Made by a program: the position numbers and the translations under genes | Assembly: GCF_013839515.1 (NCBI RefSeq) | Contig: NZ_JACDNQ010000006.1 | Coordinates: forward strand, 1 to 64,000 | From: Natronomonas salinimetallica | GTDB lineage: Archaea; Halobacteriota; Halobacteria; Halobacteriales; Haloarculaceae | Length of the DNA stretch: 64,000 nt | Direction: 5' to 3' | Shown here: positions 27,976 to 36,230 of the stretch, one piece after another | Position numbering within the stretch: position 1 is the first letter of the stretch | Layout of the letters: every line of letters starts with the position of its first letter | Notes under the pieces: generated by a model | Database searches by the model: none | What the model saw: only the letters and a program-made list of their open reading frames with translations | What the model was told of the DNA's origin: nothing

Positions 27976-28905
27976 ATGACAGACCTGCGAGAGCACGCAG
28001 TGGACATACACGAACAGTTCTCCGACAGCCTCGACGTCGGCGTCGACGAGATCGAATCGCGCCTCGAGACGCTCGTCTCCGAGTACCGCGTTCCGGTCGA
28101 CGAGGCCAGACGCAGCATCGTCTCGACGTACCTCGACGAGGCCGACATGGACCGCGAGGACCTCTCCGGCGGGACGAGCCAGTCGGCGACCGTCGCCGAC
28201 ATCGATACCCCCGAGGAGTGGCTCGATCTGACGGTCAAGATCGTCGACCTCTGGGAACCGGGTTCGGACTCGATCGCACAGGTCGGTCTGCTCGGTGACG
28301 AGACCGGTACGGTGAAATTCACCAAGTGGGCCAAAAGCGAGTTGCCCGAACTCGAGGAGGGGTCGGTGTACGACCTCGAGGGCGTCGTCACCGACGAGTA
28401 TCAGGGCCGCTTTTCCGTGAAACTCAACTCCGCGACGACGATCGAGGCGCTCGATACCGACCTCGAAGTCGGCGACGACGCCACCGACGTCGAGGGCGCG
28501 CTCGTCGACATCCAGTCCGGCTCGGGGCTGATCAAGCGCTGCCCCGCCGAGGACTGTACCCGCGTCCTCCAGAACGGTCGCTGCTCGGAACACGGCGACG
28601 TCGAGGGCGAGTTCGACCTCCGGATCAAGGGCGTCCTCGACGATGGGGTCGAGATCCACGAGACGATCTTCAACCAGGAATCCACGGAGGAACTGACCGG
28701 CATTACCCTCGAGGAAGCCCAACAGATGGCGATGGACGCCCTCGATACCGAGGTCGTCGTCGAGGAGATGCGGGAAACGGTGTTGGGTCGGTACTACCGC
28801 GTCGCCGGTCCGACGCTCGGTAGATACGTGCTGGCGAACGACATCGAGCGCCTCGGCGCGCCGACCGACGCCGAACGCGTGCTCATCAGAGCGAGGTCTA
28901 TGTAA
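27976..28905 (+). CDS. rpa3: Replication protein A, Rpa3 type
   Basis: The 309-residue single-stranded-DNA-binding protein has a helical N-terminus (residues 1-60) and OB folds: DLTVKIVDLWEP to FSVKLNSATTIEAL, and a second from GDDATDVEGALVD. A zinc finger CPAEDCTRVLQNGRCSEH lies in the latter. Size and the following COG3390 gene match rpa3-rpap3 of Haloferax volcanii rather than the longer rpa1. It protects single-stranded DNA in replication and repair. The start is ATG 27976; TATA-like GTTTTTATACC lies near 27906, giving a short leader. Confidence 0.9.
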   Translation: MTDLREHAVDIHEQFSDSLDVGVDEIESRLETLVSEYRVPVDEARRSIVSTYLDEADMDREDLSGGTSQSATVADIDTPEEWLDLTVKIVDLWEPGSDSIAQVGLLGDETGTVKFTKWAKSELPELEEGSVYDLEGVVTDEYQGRFSVKLNSATTIEALDTDLEVGDDATDVEGALVDIQSGSGLIKRCPAEDCTRVLQNGRCSEHGDVEGEFDLRIKGVLDDGVEIHETIFNQESTEELTGITLEEAQQMAMDALDTEVVVEEMRETVLGRYYRVAGPTLGRYVLANDIERLGAPTDAERVLIRARSM

Positions 28906-29502
28906 ATGAGTGCATCCGTCCCCACCCGCGAGGTCGCCCGACGCGCCTTCGCGACAGAGTTCAACGACGCAACGTACACGTTCAAAGAGTCCGATGACGA
29001 CCGGGCCCCGGTCTACTCGCTGTTGCCGACCGGCCAGCGGGCGAACCGGGTCTTCGTCGCCGGCACGCTGACCGAAACCGAGGACGTCGGCGACGACTCG
29101 GAGTACTGGCGCGGCCGGATCGTCGATCCGACGGGCACGTTCTTCACCTATGCCGGACAGTACCAACCGGAGGCCACGTCGGTACTCAGAGAGACCGAGA
29201 CGCCAGCCTACGTCACGGTCGTCGGCAAGCCCCGGACCTACGAGACCGACGAGGGCGACGTGAACGTCTCGTTGCGTCCCGAATCGATCTCCGTCGTCGA
29301 CGATACGACCCGCAACCGTTGGGTCGTCGAGACGGCCGACCGGACGCTCGATCGGATCGAGGCGTTCGACGGGACCAACGAGTACGCGACGATGGCCGAA
29401 ACGCAGTACGGCTCGGAACTGTCGACGTACCGCGACGGCGTCATCTCCGCGCTGGAGGATCTCGAGGCCGCCGCCGACGAGGAGATCCCCGCGGAGGCGT
29501 AG
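28906..29502 (+). CDS. rpap3: RPA-associated protein, Rpap3 type (COG3390)
   Basis: The 198-residue protein begins MSASVPTREVARRAFATEFNDA directly after the rpa3 stop codon, with no gap. It has an OB-like fold, ANRVFVAGTLTETEDV to YVTVVGKPRTYETDEGDVNVSLRPESISVVD, followed by a helical tail. It is the partner of Rpa3; together they act as a single-stranded-DNA-binding complex in haloarchaea (family knowledge). Immediate adjacency implies co-translation. Confidence 0.9.
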   Translation: MSASVPTREVARRAFATEFNDATYTFKESDDDRAPVYSLLPTGQRANRVFVAGTLTETEDVGDDSEYWRGRIVDPTGTFFTYAGQYQPEATSVLRETETPAYVTVVGKPRTYETDEGDVNVSLRPESISVVDDTTRNRWVVETADRTLDRIEAFDGTNEYATMAETQYGSELSTYRDGVISALEDLEAAADEEIPAEA

Positions 29503-29526
29503 GACCCGACCTCACACGTCCCCCGT

Positions 29527-30579
29527 TCAGAGTCCGACCGCAGAGAGGAGCCAAAACAGCACGTCGCCAGCGGTCAACGAGACGAGGAGGCCGACGAGTA
29601 TCGGGACGATGAACGGGATCCCGGGGCTGATCCAGACGGACGTTCGGTCCGGCTCCGAGAGCACACGGAGCCCCGCGCGCAGCCCCGCCGGCGTGGTGCC
29701 GTAGGCGGCATACTCCGTGAGGAACGCGTCGGCACCCCAGGGGTCGTCCTCGGCCGCTTCGAGGGCTCCCGGATCGTCCCCGGCTTCCCCGCTTTCAGCG
29801 CCCTCGATCGCTCCGTCTCCGGGCTCGTTCGGGTCGGTCGGGACCGAGTTCCGAAACCGGTCGGGATCGTTCCGGAGGTCGGAGAACGTGATTCCGCGCC
29901 ACCGGAGATACATCCGAAACGCGTCGATATCCAGCCCGCGGCGCGTGAATCCGCCCGGTGTTTCGAGCAGCCGGCCGTACTCCGTCGGTATCTCCTCGAT
30001 CGGAACGGGACGGCCGATGAGCATCGCCGGTGTGAGTTCGCCACGGGGGAGGTTCCGGACCGCGAGCGCGAGCGGATACAGAAGGCCGATCAACACGGCG
30101 TTCGAGAGGATGGTGAACGAGAGGACGCCGAGCGGGGCGTCGTGGATCGGATACGTGGCACCGAAGACGTCGTACGCCGGGTAGACGGGAAACACGACCG
30201 CGAGGGTAATAATCGCCTTCGCGTCCGCACCGCCGAACCCGCCGATACGCCAGAAGACGTACCCGAGCGGTGCGACGAACCCGAGTGAGATGGCCGACTG
30301 TATCAAAAACAGCTGTCGTCCGGTCCCGAGCGCCGTGAGCGCGAGCAGGTCCCACGCGAGCGCGAGCACCCCGACGGCCACGAGCGGGAGCCAGGTCCGG
30401 TTCGGTACCCGACGTGTCCGGACGTCCCGATAGGCGGCCCACGCGAAGACGGGGACGGCGAGCAGGCGCAACAGGTCGGGGCCCGATCCGATTCCGGAGA
30501 GCGGCGACGTGAACACGACGAGTACTGCGTCCAGGTGGGTTATAAACGCCGGCCATCGCTCACGGATCCGTACCGCCAC
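29527..30579 (-). CDS. pibD: Prepilin peptidase PibD (A24 family)
   Basis: The 350-residue polytopic membrane aspartyl protease cuts the type III signal peptides of pilins and archaellins. The two catalytic aspartates lie in WAAYRDVRTRRVPNRTW (~50, cytoplasmic loop 1) and IGGFGGADAKAII (~118, the GxGD-type motif). About six membrane segments are visible, plus a large cytoplasmic insert (~200-310) containing an acidic low-complexity stretch. The last helix is LVSLTAGDVLFWLLSAV. No pilin gene is adjacent. Confidence 0.9.
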   Translation of the reverse strand: MAVRIRERWPAFITHLDAVLVVFTSPLSGIGSGPDLLRLLAVPVFAWAAYRDVRTRRVPNRTWLPLVAVGVLALAWDLLALTALGTGRQLFLIQSAISLGFVAPLGYVFWRIGGFGGADAKAIITLAVVFPVYPAYDVFGATYPIHDAPLGVLSFTILSNAVLIGLLYPLALAVRNLPRGELTPAMLIGRPVPIEEIPTEYGRLLETPGGFTRRGLDIDAFRMYLRWRGITFSDLRNDPDRFRNSVPTDPNEPGDGAIEGAESGEAGDDPGALEAAEDDPWGADAFLTEYAAYGTTPAGLRAGLRVLSEPDRTSVWISPGIPFIVPILVGLLVSLTAGDVLFWLLSAVGL

Positions 30580-30648
30580 ACGAACCGGGCGGAACGGCGG
30601 TGATCGGACGAACCGGGCGTGGGTCGGACGAACCGTGAGGACGCCCGA

Positions 30649-31221
30649 TCACCCGGATTCCGATCGCCTGATCTCCACCGGAAGCGGAGGGGACCGCCAC
30701 CGGGTCCCGCCGTCGGCCCGCAACTCGAAGCACAGCTCGGCGTCGCCGGCCTCCTCGCCGAATATCTCGACGTGAGCCCCGTCGACCGCCGTCCGCAGCG
30801 GAGCGTCGTCCCCGGTGACCGGCAAAACGGCCTGTGAGAACTCCGTCTCCGGGCCGAGCGGAATCACTTCCGCCCCTTCGAGCAGAAACCGGGTCCGCCC
30901 CGCCCGTCTCCCGCCGACGGCGATGCTGACCGGGGACTGATGCCAGTGGGAAACGTCCGCGCCGTGCCAGTGAATGTACGCGAGGCGGGCGTCGTCGGCG
31001 AAGCCGCTCGACGCCTCGAAGTCCGGTTCGACGAATTCGATCGGGAACGCGGAACTAAGATATCGCTCGCCGACCCGGAGGTCGGGGTCGGGCGTCTCGG
31101 TGTCGTCCCCGCCGTTCCCGCCGTCCGCCCCGGTCGGGTCGGTACCGGATCCCGAACAACCGGCCAGGAGTGCGATACCGGCCGTATCGAGCAGTCCTCG
31201 TCGCGTGAGTTCCGAAGTCAT
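30649..31221 (-). CDS. Exported lipoprotein, probable Tat substrate
   Basis: The 190-residue protein starts MTSELTRRGLLDTAGIALLAGC. The RR before a hydrophobic stretch suggests twin-arginine export, and LLAGC is a lipobox, so the mature protein is membrane-anchored outside the cell. A Gly/Asp-rich linker follows, then a beta-rich domain (ARLAYIHWHGADVSHWHQSPVSIAVGG). The ATG at 31219-31221 is chosen to place the signal peptide at the N-terminus. I do not recognise the domain. Confidence 0.7.
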   Translation of the reverse strand: MTSELTRRGLLDTAGIALLAGCSGSGTDPTGADGGNGGDDTETPDPDLRVGERYLSSAFPIEFVEPDFEASSGFADDARLAYIHWHGADVSHWHQSPVSIAVGGRRAGRTRFLLEGAEVIPLGPETEFSQAVLPVTGDDAPLRTAVDGAHVEIFGEEAGDAELCFELRADGGTRWRSPPLPVEIRRSESG

Positions 31222-31302
31222 CGGTGCGTCGTCCCCGATTCCCCGTGCGTCCGATTCAACGTTGTGCGATCGGGTCGCCGGATGCACGGCCGCGAGGGAA
31301 TT

Positions 31303-31866
31303 TTATACTGTATTGGGGTGTTCACAGATCGCGAGGAAGTTCTCGAAGACCGCTTCGCCCTCCTCGGTGTGGGCGACTTCGGGGTGCCACTGGACGCCGT
31401 ACAACTCCCGGTCGGTGTCGCTCATCGCCTCCGTGGGACAGACGTCGCTCGTGGCGGTACGAACGAACCCGTCGGGGACCGTCTTGACCTCGTCGGCGTG
31501 GCTCGCCCAGACTCGGGTTTCGGGGGCGAGGGACCCGACGAGTGGGTCCGTCCCGTCCTCGATGGTGACCGTCACGTCGGCGTAGCCGCCGTACTCGCCC
31601 GGGCCGACCTCGCCCCCGAGCTCCGCGGCGATGAGTTGCATCCCGAGACAGATACCGAACACCGGGATATCGAGGTCGAGATACTCGACCGAGCGGCCGA
31701 TCCGATCCATGTCGGGGCCGCCCGAGAGGACGATCCCGTCGGCGTCGATCTCGCCGGGCGGCGTCTCGTTGTCGAGGATCTCGGTGTCGACGCCGAGATC
31801 ACGCAGCGCGCGGTGTTCGAGGTGGGTGAACTGCCCGTGGTTGTCGACCACGACGATTCGAGTCAT
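31303..31866 (-). CDS. guaAA: GMP synthase glutaminase subunit
   Basis: This 187-residue class I glutamine amidotransferase has the catalytic cysteine in FGICLGMQ (Cys73) and histidine in YGVQWHPEVAH (~167), with glutamate two residues further. It releases ammonia for XMP amination in GMP synthesis. In archaea the glutaminase and the ATP-pyrophosphatase are separate proteins; the second subunit is not in this window. It begins MTRIVVVDNHGQFTHL, typical of the archaeal form. Confidence 0.93.
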   Translation of the reverse strand: MTRIVVVDNHGQFTHLEHRALRDLGVDTEILDNETPPGEIDADGIVLSGGPDMDRIGRSVEYLDLDIPVFGICLGMQLIAAELGGEVGPGEYGGYADVTVTIEDGTDPLVGSLAPETRVWASHADEVKTVPDGFVRTATSDVCPTEAMSDTDRELYGVQWHPEVAHTEEGEAVFENFLAICEHPNTV

Positions 31867-31938
31867 TGGGTGTTCGTATCGGATGTGGGTGTAAAAAGGG
31901 CCTGATACGCCCAGGGGTGTCGCGGGAACTACCCGGTA

Positions 31939-32919
31939 TCACTCCCGGACGGCCGCCCGCCGGTCGGGAACGAGATCCAGCGAGTCATCCACGTCCCCGA
32001 GCACCAACAACGCGTAGTACCTGAGGTACGTCACTACCGGGACCCGGACGAACAGCCACAGGACGACGAGTCCCACCACGAACAACGCCCCGATTCCACC
32101 GAGGACCACGAGCCCGGCCGCCGAGGACAACGAGACGGTGAGATAGACCACCGCACCGATGAGGACAAACGGGATCAACAGCGTGATTCCGGCGATACCG
32201 ACGGTCACGGACGCGAGGAGTCCCGCCGCGACCGTCAATACGAACCCGATGACGACGTAGGCGAGATACTGCTTCGGGTGGGCCCTAACCGATCCCCAGA
32301 GCCGACGCCACGCCGCGAGGACGCCGCTGTCCGTTTCGATCATGATGGGGACGACGAAAACGGTCGTGAACGACGCGACGAGCGCGTACAGCAGGCCGAC
32401 GAGGAACACGACCGGGAGCCCGACGAAAAACAGCGTCGCGGCGGGGACGATCGGACCGCCACCGCCGATCCCCGGGGCGATCAACAACCCGATCCAGCCG
32501 ACGACGAGCGCGAGCACCGGCAGCCCGATCGCGATCCGAAACCCGAACAGTCGAAGCCCCTGTCGCCACCGCCGCCGCCAGTGACGACGGATCGAAACAT
32601 CGCCCGTCCGGAGCGACTCGACGAGGACGAACTCCATGACCGCGCCGACGACGCTGTATGCTATCCCCACCAGGACGATTACGGCGACGACCGCCCCGAC
32701 GACCGCCATCGCGTCGGGAGCGAGGCTCGGGAGGTCGGTACCGACGGACTCGTCGATACCCCCGGACGCGTTGGACTGTACGCTCGGAAGGCTCAACCCC
32801 CCGCCGACGAATAGCACGACGACCGCGAGTTTCGCCCACCGACGGGGTTCGAACGGAAGGAGGAACTCCCTGGTTACACCGAACGCGTCACTGACGGCGT
32901 CGACTGCGTGGAGGGCCAT
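31939..32919 (-). CDS. Polytopic membrane protein of unknown function
   Basis: The 326-residue integral membrane protein begins MALHAVDAVSDAFGVTREFLLPFEPRRWAKLA. About six hydrophobic segments are visible: VVVLFVGGG at 33, AVVGAVVAVIVLVGIAY, a long IGLPVLALVVGWIGLLIAPG, FFVGLPVVFLVGLLYALVASF, LAYVVIGFVLTVAAG and VVLGGIGALFVVGLVVLWLF. A basic loop (RRHWRRRWRQGLRL) probably faces the cytoplasm. It matches a common haloarchaeal family with this RxFLLPF start (DUF7544, from memory). The upstream in-frame extension is rejected because the family starts at MALHAVDA. Confidence 0.75.
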   Translation of the reverse strand: MALHAVDAVSDAFGVTREFLLPFEPRRWAKLAVVVLFVGGGLSLPSVQSNASGGIDESVGTDLPSLAPDAMAVVGAVVAVIVLVGIAYSVVGAVMEFVLVESLRTGDVSIRRHWRRRWRQGLRLFGFRIAIGLPVLALVVGWIGLLIAPGIGGGGPIVPAATLFFVGLPVVFLVGLLYALVASFTTVFVVPIMIETDSGVLAAWRRLWGSVRAHPKQYLAYVVIGFVLTVAAGLLASVTVGIAGITLLIPFVLIGAVVYLTVSLSSAAGLVVLGGIGALFVVGLVVLWLFVRVPVVTYLRYYALLVLGDVDDSLDLVPDRRAAVRE

Positions 32920-33258
32920 ACCGGAGGATCGCCGAGGTGGCACATATTGGTTGGGGTGGGTGAAAAGCCGATAGACGGTGTGAACGAATGCCCCGCCGGG
33001 CACGCCGTCCGGTGCGCCGCTGGGCACGCCGTCCGGGGAGATACCGGAGCGTTCGGGGATGGGCGGGACCACTCACGAGCCGCCGCGTCAGCGTAGCGCT
33101 ACCGTCGCGTCAGCGTAGCGCTACCGTCGTGTCAGCGTAGCGCTACCGTCGCGCGCAGTTCGTGTCCGCGCGCCCCCCGAAACGGTGGGGTCCGTGCTGC
33201 CGGCGCGACCGACCGGACGCGGGCCACGTTCGTGGGTACCATACGTGTCACGATCCCA
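32920..33258. other. Intergenic with two repeat arrays
   Basis: No gene is seen. GGGCACGCCGTCCGG occurs at 32998-33012 and 33022-33036 (24-bp period). A 22-bp array follows at 33085-33150 (separate entry). The region contains the promoter of the membrane protein and the 3' flank of the leuA/cimA gene. Confidence 0.6.
33085..33150. repeat. Tandem 22-bp repeat, 3 copies, each with a palindrome
   Basis: GCGTCAGCGTAGCGCTACCGTC occurs three times (33085-33106, 33107-33128, 33129-33150; the third begins GTG). Each unit holds the 10-bp perfect palindrome GTAGCGCTAC, so the array offers three equal dyads at a 22-bp spacing, about two helical turns. It lies ~110 bp past the 3' end of the leuA/cimA gene. 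Confidence 0.9.
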
Positions 33259-34794
33259 TCAGTCGTCGGCCAATACCGGCGTGTCGGCGTCCGCCAGGAG
33301 GCGATCGAGCGAATCGACCATCGCCCGCACGGAGGCGGTCGTGATGTCCGAATCGGATGCCGCGACGGTGACCGTCCGGTCGCCGCGGGACATCTCCACT
33401 TCGACGGTGACGACGGCGTCGGTGCCACCGGTAATGGCGTCGACGTGATACGACTCCAGTTGGGCGCTCGAGGCCGATCCGAGCGCCGACTTGACGGCGG
33501 CGATAGCGGCGTCGACGGGACCGCTACCGGTGCCGGAGGCGACGCGCTCCTCGCCGTCGACTTCGAGGCGGACGGAGGCGGTCGGCGTCCCGCTCCCCGA
33601 GGCTGCCGTGAGATCGAGCAACTCGACGCGGCGTTCGCGCTCGTGGCCCTGTACCTCCTCGGCGATGGTGAGTAGATCGGCATCGGTGACGCGCTTGCCG
33701 CGGTCGCCGAGGCGTTTGACCCGGCCGACGATCTCGCCGAGGTCCTCCCCGGAGACATCGATGCCGTGTTCGGCGAGGGCGGCCTCGACGCCGGCGCGCC
33801 CGGCGTGTTTGCCGAGGACGAGCCGGCGGGTTCGGCCGACCTTCTCCGGGGGATACGGCTCGTACATCGCGTCGTCTTTCAGCGTGCCGTCGGTGTGAAT
33901 GCCCGACTCGTGGGTGAAGGCGTTCTCGCCGACGACGGCCTTGTTGGGCGCGAGGGGGACGCCCGTCTTCGAGGCGACGAGTTGGCCGAGGTCGTACAGC
34001 ATTTCTGTGTCGACCGTCTCGACGCCGTAGCCGTGATCGAGGGCGATCGCGACCTCCTCGATGGCCACGTTACCGGCCCGTTCGCCGATACCGTTTATGG
34101 TCCCGTGAACGAGGTCCGCGCCCGCAGCGACGCCGACGAGGGCGTTCATCACGGCGAGTCCGAGGTCGTCGTGGGTGTGCATCGAGGTCGGCCCGAGTTC
34201 GGAGAGTTCGGCGTAGATCTCGAACATCCGGTCGGGCGTGGCGTGGCCGACGGTGTCGGGCGCACAGATCCGGTCGGCCCCGGCCTCGATCGACGCGTCC
34301 ATGAGTTCGCTCAAGAACCCGAGGTCGGCCCGGGAGCCGTCCTCGCCGAGGACTTCGACCCAAAGGCCGTGTTCTTTGGCGTACTCGACCAACTCGACGG
34401 TCTCCTCGATGACCGCCCCGCGGGTGCTGTCGACTTTCTCCTCGACGTGGCGGTCGCTGGCCGGCACGACGAGGTTGACCCCGTCGACGCCGCAGTCGAG
34501 CGCGAGATCGATATCGTCTTTGACGCCGCGGGCGAAACTCGTCACCCGCGCGTCGAGGCCGAGTTCGGTGACGCGGGCGATCGTCTCGCGCTCGCCCGCC
34601 CCGGTACAGGCGCTGCCGGCCTCGACGATGGCGACGTCCGCCTCGTCGAGCGCCAGTGCGATCTCGGCTTTTTCGTCGGGCGTCAGCGAGATTCCGGGGG
34701 CTTGTTCGCCGTCCCGGAGTGTGGTGTCCAAAAACTGTACGTCACGGCCGTCGAGGGGAGCAGTCGCTGGGTGATCCCCGAACAGTGTCCTCAC
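33259..34794 (-). CDS. 2-isopropylmalate synthase / citramalate synthase family
   Basis: The 511-residue Claisen condensation enzyme has LDTTLRDGEQAPGISL (metal-binding Asp, residue ~24), HTHDDLGLAVMN (HxH metal site), GTINGIGERAGN and HESGIHTDG, followed by a C-terminal regulatory LeuA_dimer domain from about 380. It condenses acetyl-CoA with 2-oxoisovalerate (leucine route) or pyruvate (isoleucine route via citramalate). The short N-terminus, MRTLFGDHPATAPLDGRDVQ, resembles haloarchaeal proteins annotated CimA, but the substrate cannot be fixed here. It starts at GTG (34792-34794), with an unusual leader upstream. Confidence 0.88.
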   Translation of the reverse strand: MRTLFGDHPATAPLDGRDVQFLDTTLRDGEQAPGISLTPDEKAEIALALDEADVAIVEAGSACTGAGERETIARVTELGLDARVTSFARGVKDDIDLALDCGVDGVNLVVPASDRHVEEKVDSTRGAVIEETVELVEYAKEHGLWVEVLGEDGSRADLGFLSELMDASIEAGADRICAPDTVGHATPDRMFEIYAELSELGPTSMHTHDDLGLAVMNALVGVAAGADLVHGTINGIGERAGNVAIEEVAIALDHGYGVETVDTEMLYDLGQLVASKTGVPLAPNKAVVGENAFTHESGIHTDGTLKDDAMYEPYPPEKVGRTRRLVLGKHAGRAGVEAALAEHGIDVSGEDLGEIVGRVKRLGDRGKRVTDADLLTIAEEVQGHERERRVELLDLTAASGSGTPTASVRLEVDGEERVASGTGSGPVDAAIAAVKSALGSASSAQLESYHVDAITGGTDAVVTVEVEMSRGDRTVTVAASDSDITTASVRAMVDSLDRLLADADTPVLADD

Positions 34795-34807
34795 GGTAGA
34801 AACCTCG

Positions 34808-34888
34808 TTATGTGGCGAGCGGTCGAATTTCTCGACCAGCCGCCTCGCGGCGACTTACTCTATCCTCTGCCGTCTCGGAGTTCGGCAT
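34808..34888 (-). other. Possible 26-codon upstream ORF in leuA/cimA leader
   Basis: An ATG (34886-34888) opens a 26-codon frame, starting MPNSETAEDRVSRREAAG, that ends in TAA 13 bases before the GTG of the leuA/cimA gene. It contains no run of Leu, Ile or Val codons, so classical attenuation is not obvious. It may be chance, or it may couple translation to the downstream GTG start. Confidence 0.3.
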
Positions 34889-34895
34889 GGTGTGC

Positions 34896-34920
34896 ATCAA
34901 CGATCGTCACGGACGTTGAT
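34896..34920 (-). promoter_or_regulatory. Hairpin in the upstream region of leuA/cimA
   Basis: ATCAACG (34896-34902) and CGTTGAT (34914-34920) form a 7-bp inverted repeat around an 11-base centre, just upstream of the small frame. It could be an operator dyad for a regulator (Lrp-type or other). No protein is assigned. Confidence 0.35.
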
Positions 34921-34970
34921 TAAGCTACTGGTTGCCGCAGCCCCGGCTCGTTCTCCCTCTCGTTTCTTTC

Positions 34971-35050
34971 GGCTCTCCTCACGGTGACTCGGCTCTCCTC
35001 ACGGTGACTCGGCTCTCTTCACGGTGACTCGGCTCTCCTCACGGTGACTC
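34971..35050. repeat. Tandem 20-bp repeat spanning the DUF192 stop codon
   Basis: GGCTCTCCTCACGGTGACTC occurs four times (34971-34990, 34991-35010, 35011-35030 with one change, 35031-35050). On the minus strand each unit reads GAGTCACCGTGA, the last codons (Glu-Ser-Pro-stop) of the DUF192 gene that ends at 35039. The array therefore repeats that gene's 3' end. Confidence 0.9.
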
Positions 35051-35389
35051 GACCCGGACGGCGTCGCCGACGGAGACGTCGGCGGCCGCCCCGCCCGGAA
35101 GTTCGATCACGGTGTCGGCGTCGGCCCGGCCGTAGCCGGTCCACGCCGACAGCCGCTTTACCGCCCGGACCTTCCCGTCGACAAGCCAGACCGCGTCGAC
35201 GTCGAAGGGAACGAACACCATGTGAAGTCCGCGCGCCGAGACGCCCGAAAACGGAAAGACGAGCGCGTACCCCTCCGGGATCGATCGGCGACCCATCAGG
35301 CCGATCCCCTGGGAGACGATCCCCTCGGCGACCTCGACGTCGGTCGCGAGCGCTCGCGTTCCCTCGGCGGCTTCGTGGACGACGCGCAC
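35039..35389 (-). CDS. DUF192 family protein
   Basis: The 116-residue protein has DVEVAEGIVSQGIGLMGRRSIPEGYALVFPF, GLHMVFVPFDVDAVWLVDG and GRADADTVIELPGGAAADVSVGDAV. This is the whole DUF192 fold, here without the signal peptide that many bacterial members carry, so it is cytoplasmic. Function unknown. Its stop codon is inside a tandem 20-bp repeat. TATA-like TTTTATACGG (minus) lies at ~35410, about 20 bp before the ATG. Confidence 0.85.
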   Translation of the reverse strand: MRVVHEAAEGTRALATDVEVAEGIVSQGIGLMGRRSIPEGYALVFPFSGVSARGLHMVFVPFDVDAVWLVDGKVRAVKRLSAWTGYGRADADTVIELPGGAAADVSVGDAVRVESP

Positions 35390-35518
35390 GGGTACTACTG
35401 GGTCGGAGCCGTATAAAATAGGCCGGTAACTGGACCGGAGTCGTACAGGAGGGGTTGGACGCCGTCGAGCGTCACAGACCGGCCGGTGACGAGCCGTCGA
35501 ACGCCGCGAAAAACGACG

Positions 35519-35604
35519 CTATAGTGAACATCGCAACTATGTACACATCGATCGCACTGCCGCCGTGCGATCGAGTGTGTCTTGTCTTCCGATCTCTACT
35601 ATAG
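35519..35604. mobile_element. 86-bp palindromic element, copy 1 (MITE-like)
   Basis: The ends are inverted: CTATAGTG at 35519 and ACTATAG to 35604, with ATCG-type continuations inward. The centre is a perfect hairpin, CGATCGCAC-tgccgcc-GTGCGATCG (35549-35573). The reverse complement matches 46461-46544 with about two mismatches over the central ~60 bases. It contains no open reading frame. It ends 7 bp after the 3' end of secG. A non-autonomous mobile element, or a conserved structured RNA/DNA element, are the two readings. Confidence 0.7.
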
Positions 35605-35611
35605 TCCCGCC

Positions 35612-35773
35612 TCAGGCGAGCGCGTTCAACATCAGCACGAACACGCCCAACAGGACCCCAAACGCGACGACCGTCCGCGGGTCCATGGTCGGCGTGTTAC
35701 TGTCCTCGGAGTCGAAATACCGGACGAGTCCGGCGCTGGACATCAGACCGCCGGAGTTTTCACCGCTGCTCAT
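35612..35773 (-). CDS. secG: Sec61-beta (preprotein translocase subunit SecG)
   Basis: A 53-codon frame begins [20 protein letters not shown], continues [19 protein letters not shown], and ends in one membrane helix, [14 protein letters not shown]. This is the haloarchaeal Sec61-beta protein: a disordered cytoplasmic N-terminus with the conserved [11 protein letters not shown], then a single C-terminal transmembrane segment. It joins SecY and SecE in the translocon. The gene is easily missed because it is short. It is divergent from thioredoxin, and the MITE-like element follows its stop. Confidence 0.93.
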   Translation of the reverse strand: MSSGENSGGLMSSAGLVRYFDSEDSNTPTMDPRTVVAFGVLLGVFVLMLNALA

Positions 35774-35866
35774 ACCCCATGGTTCGCCCCAGAGACCCTA
35801 AGCGTTTCGGCACCGGCCCGTGCCGTTTGGAAAACTCTTATGCGCTCGGCTGGGGTATCGGTAGCC

Positions 35867-36133
35867 ATGTCCGTTACGCTCAAGGACTTTTACGCGGACT
35901 GGTGTGGCCCGTGTAAGACCCAGGATCCGATCCTCGAAGAGCTCGCCGAGGACTTTCCCGACGTCGAGTTCGAGAAAGTCGACGTCGACGACGAACAGGA
36001 CGTCGCGAACGAATACCAAGTCCGGTCGCTCCCGACGCTCATCGTGGAGAACGAGGGGGGCGTCGTCGAGCGGTTCGTCGGGGTCACCCAACGGGACGAC
36101 CTCGAATCCGCGCTCGCCGAGGCGGGTGCCTGA
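35867..36133 (+). CDS. Thioredoxin
   Basis: The compact 88-residue thioredoxin fold has the active site WCGPC (residues 11-15), DVDDEQDVANEYQVRSLPTLIV (cis-proline in SLPT) and GVTQRDDLESAL. It reduces protein disulphides in the cytoplasm. The start MSVTLKDFYADW at 35867 is chosen because a TATA-like AAAACTCTTA lies at 35831-35840, making the mRNA leaderless; an in-frame ATG at 35840 overlaps that box and is unlikely. Confidence 0.92.
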   Translation: MSVTLKDFYADWCGPCKTQDPILEELAEDFPDVEFEKVDVDDEQDVANEYQVRSLPTLIVENEGGVVERFVGVTQRDDLESALAEAGA

Positions 36134-36230
36134 CCGCCCGGCGTATTCCGTCCCCCCGGCGCGTACCGTCCGCGCGATCCCCCGTCCCGAAGGCCGGCCG
36201 ACACCGTCGTCGACGTCCTTCGGCAGCCTC

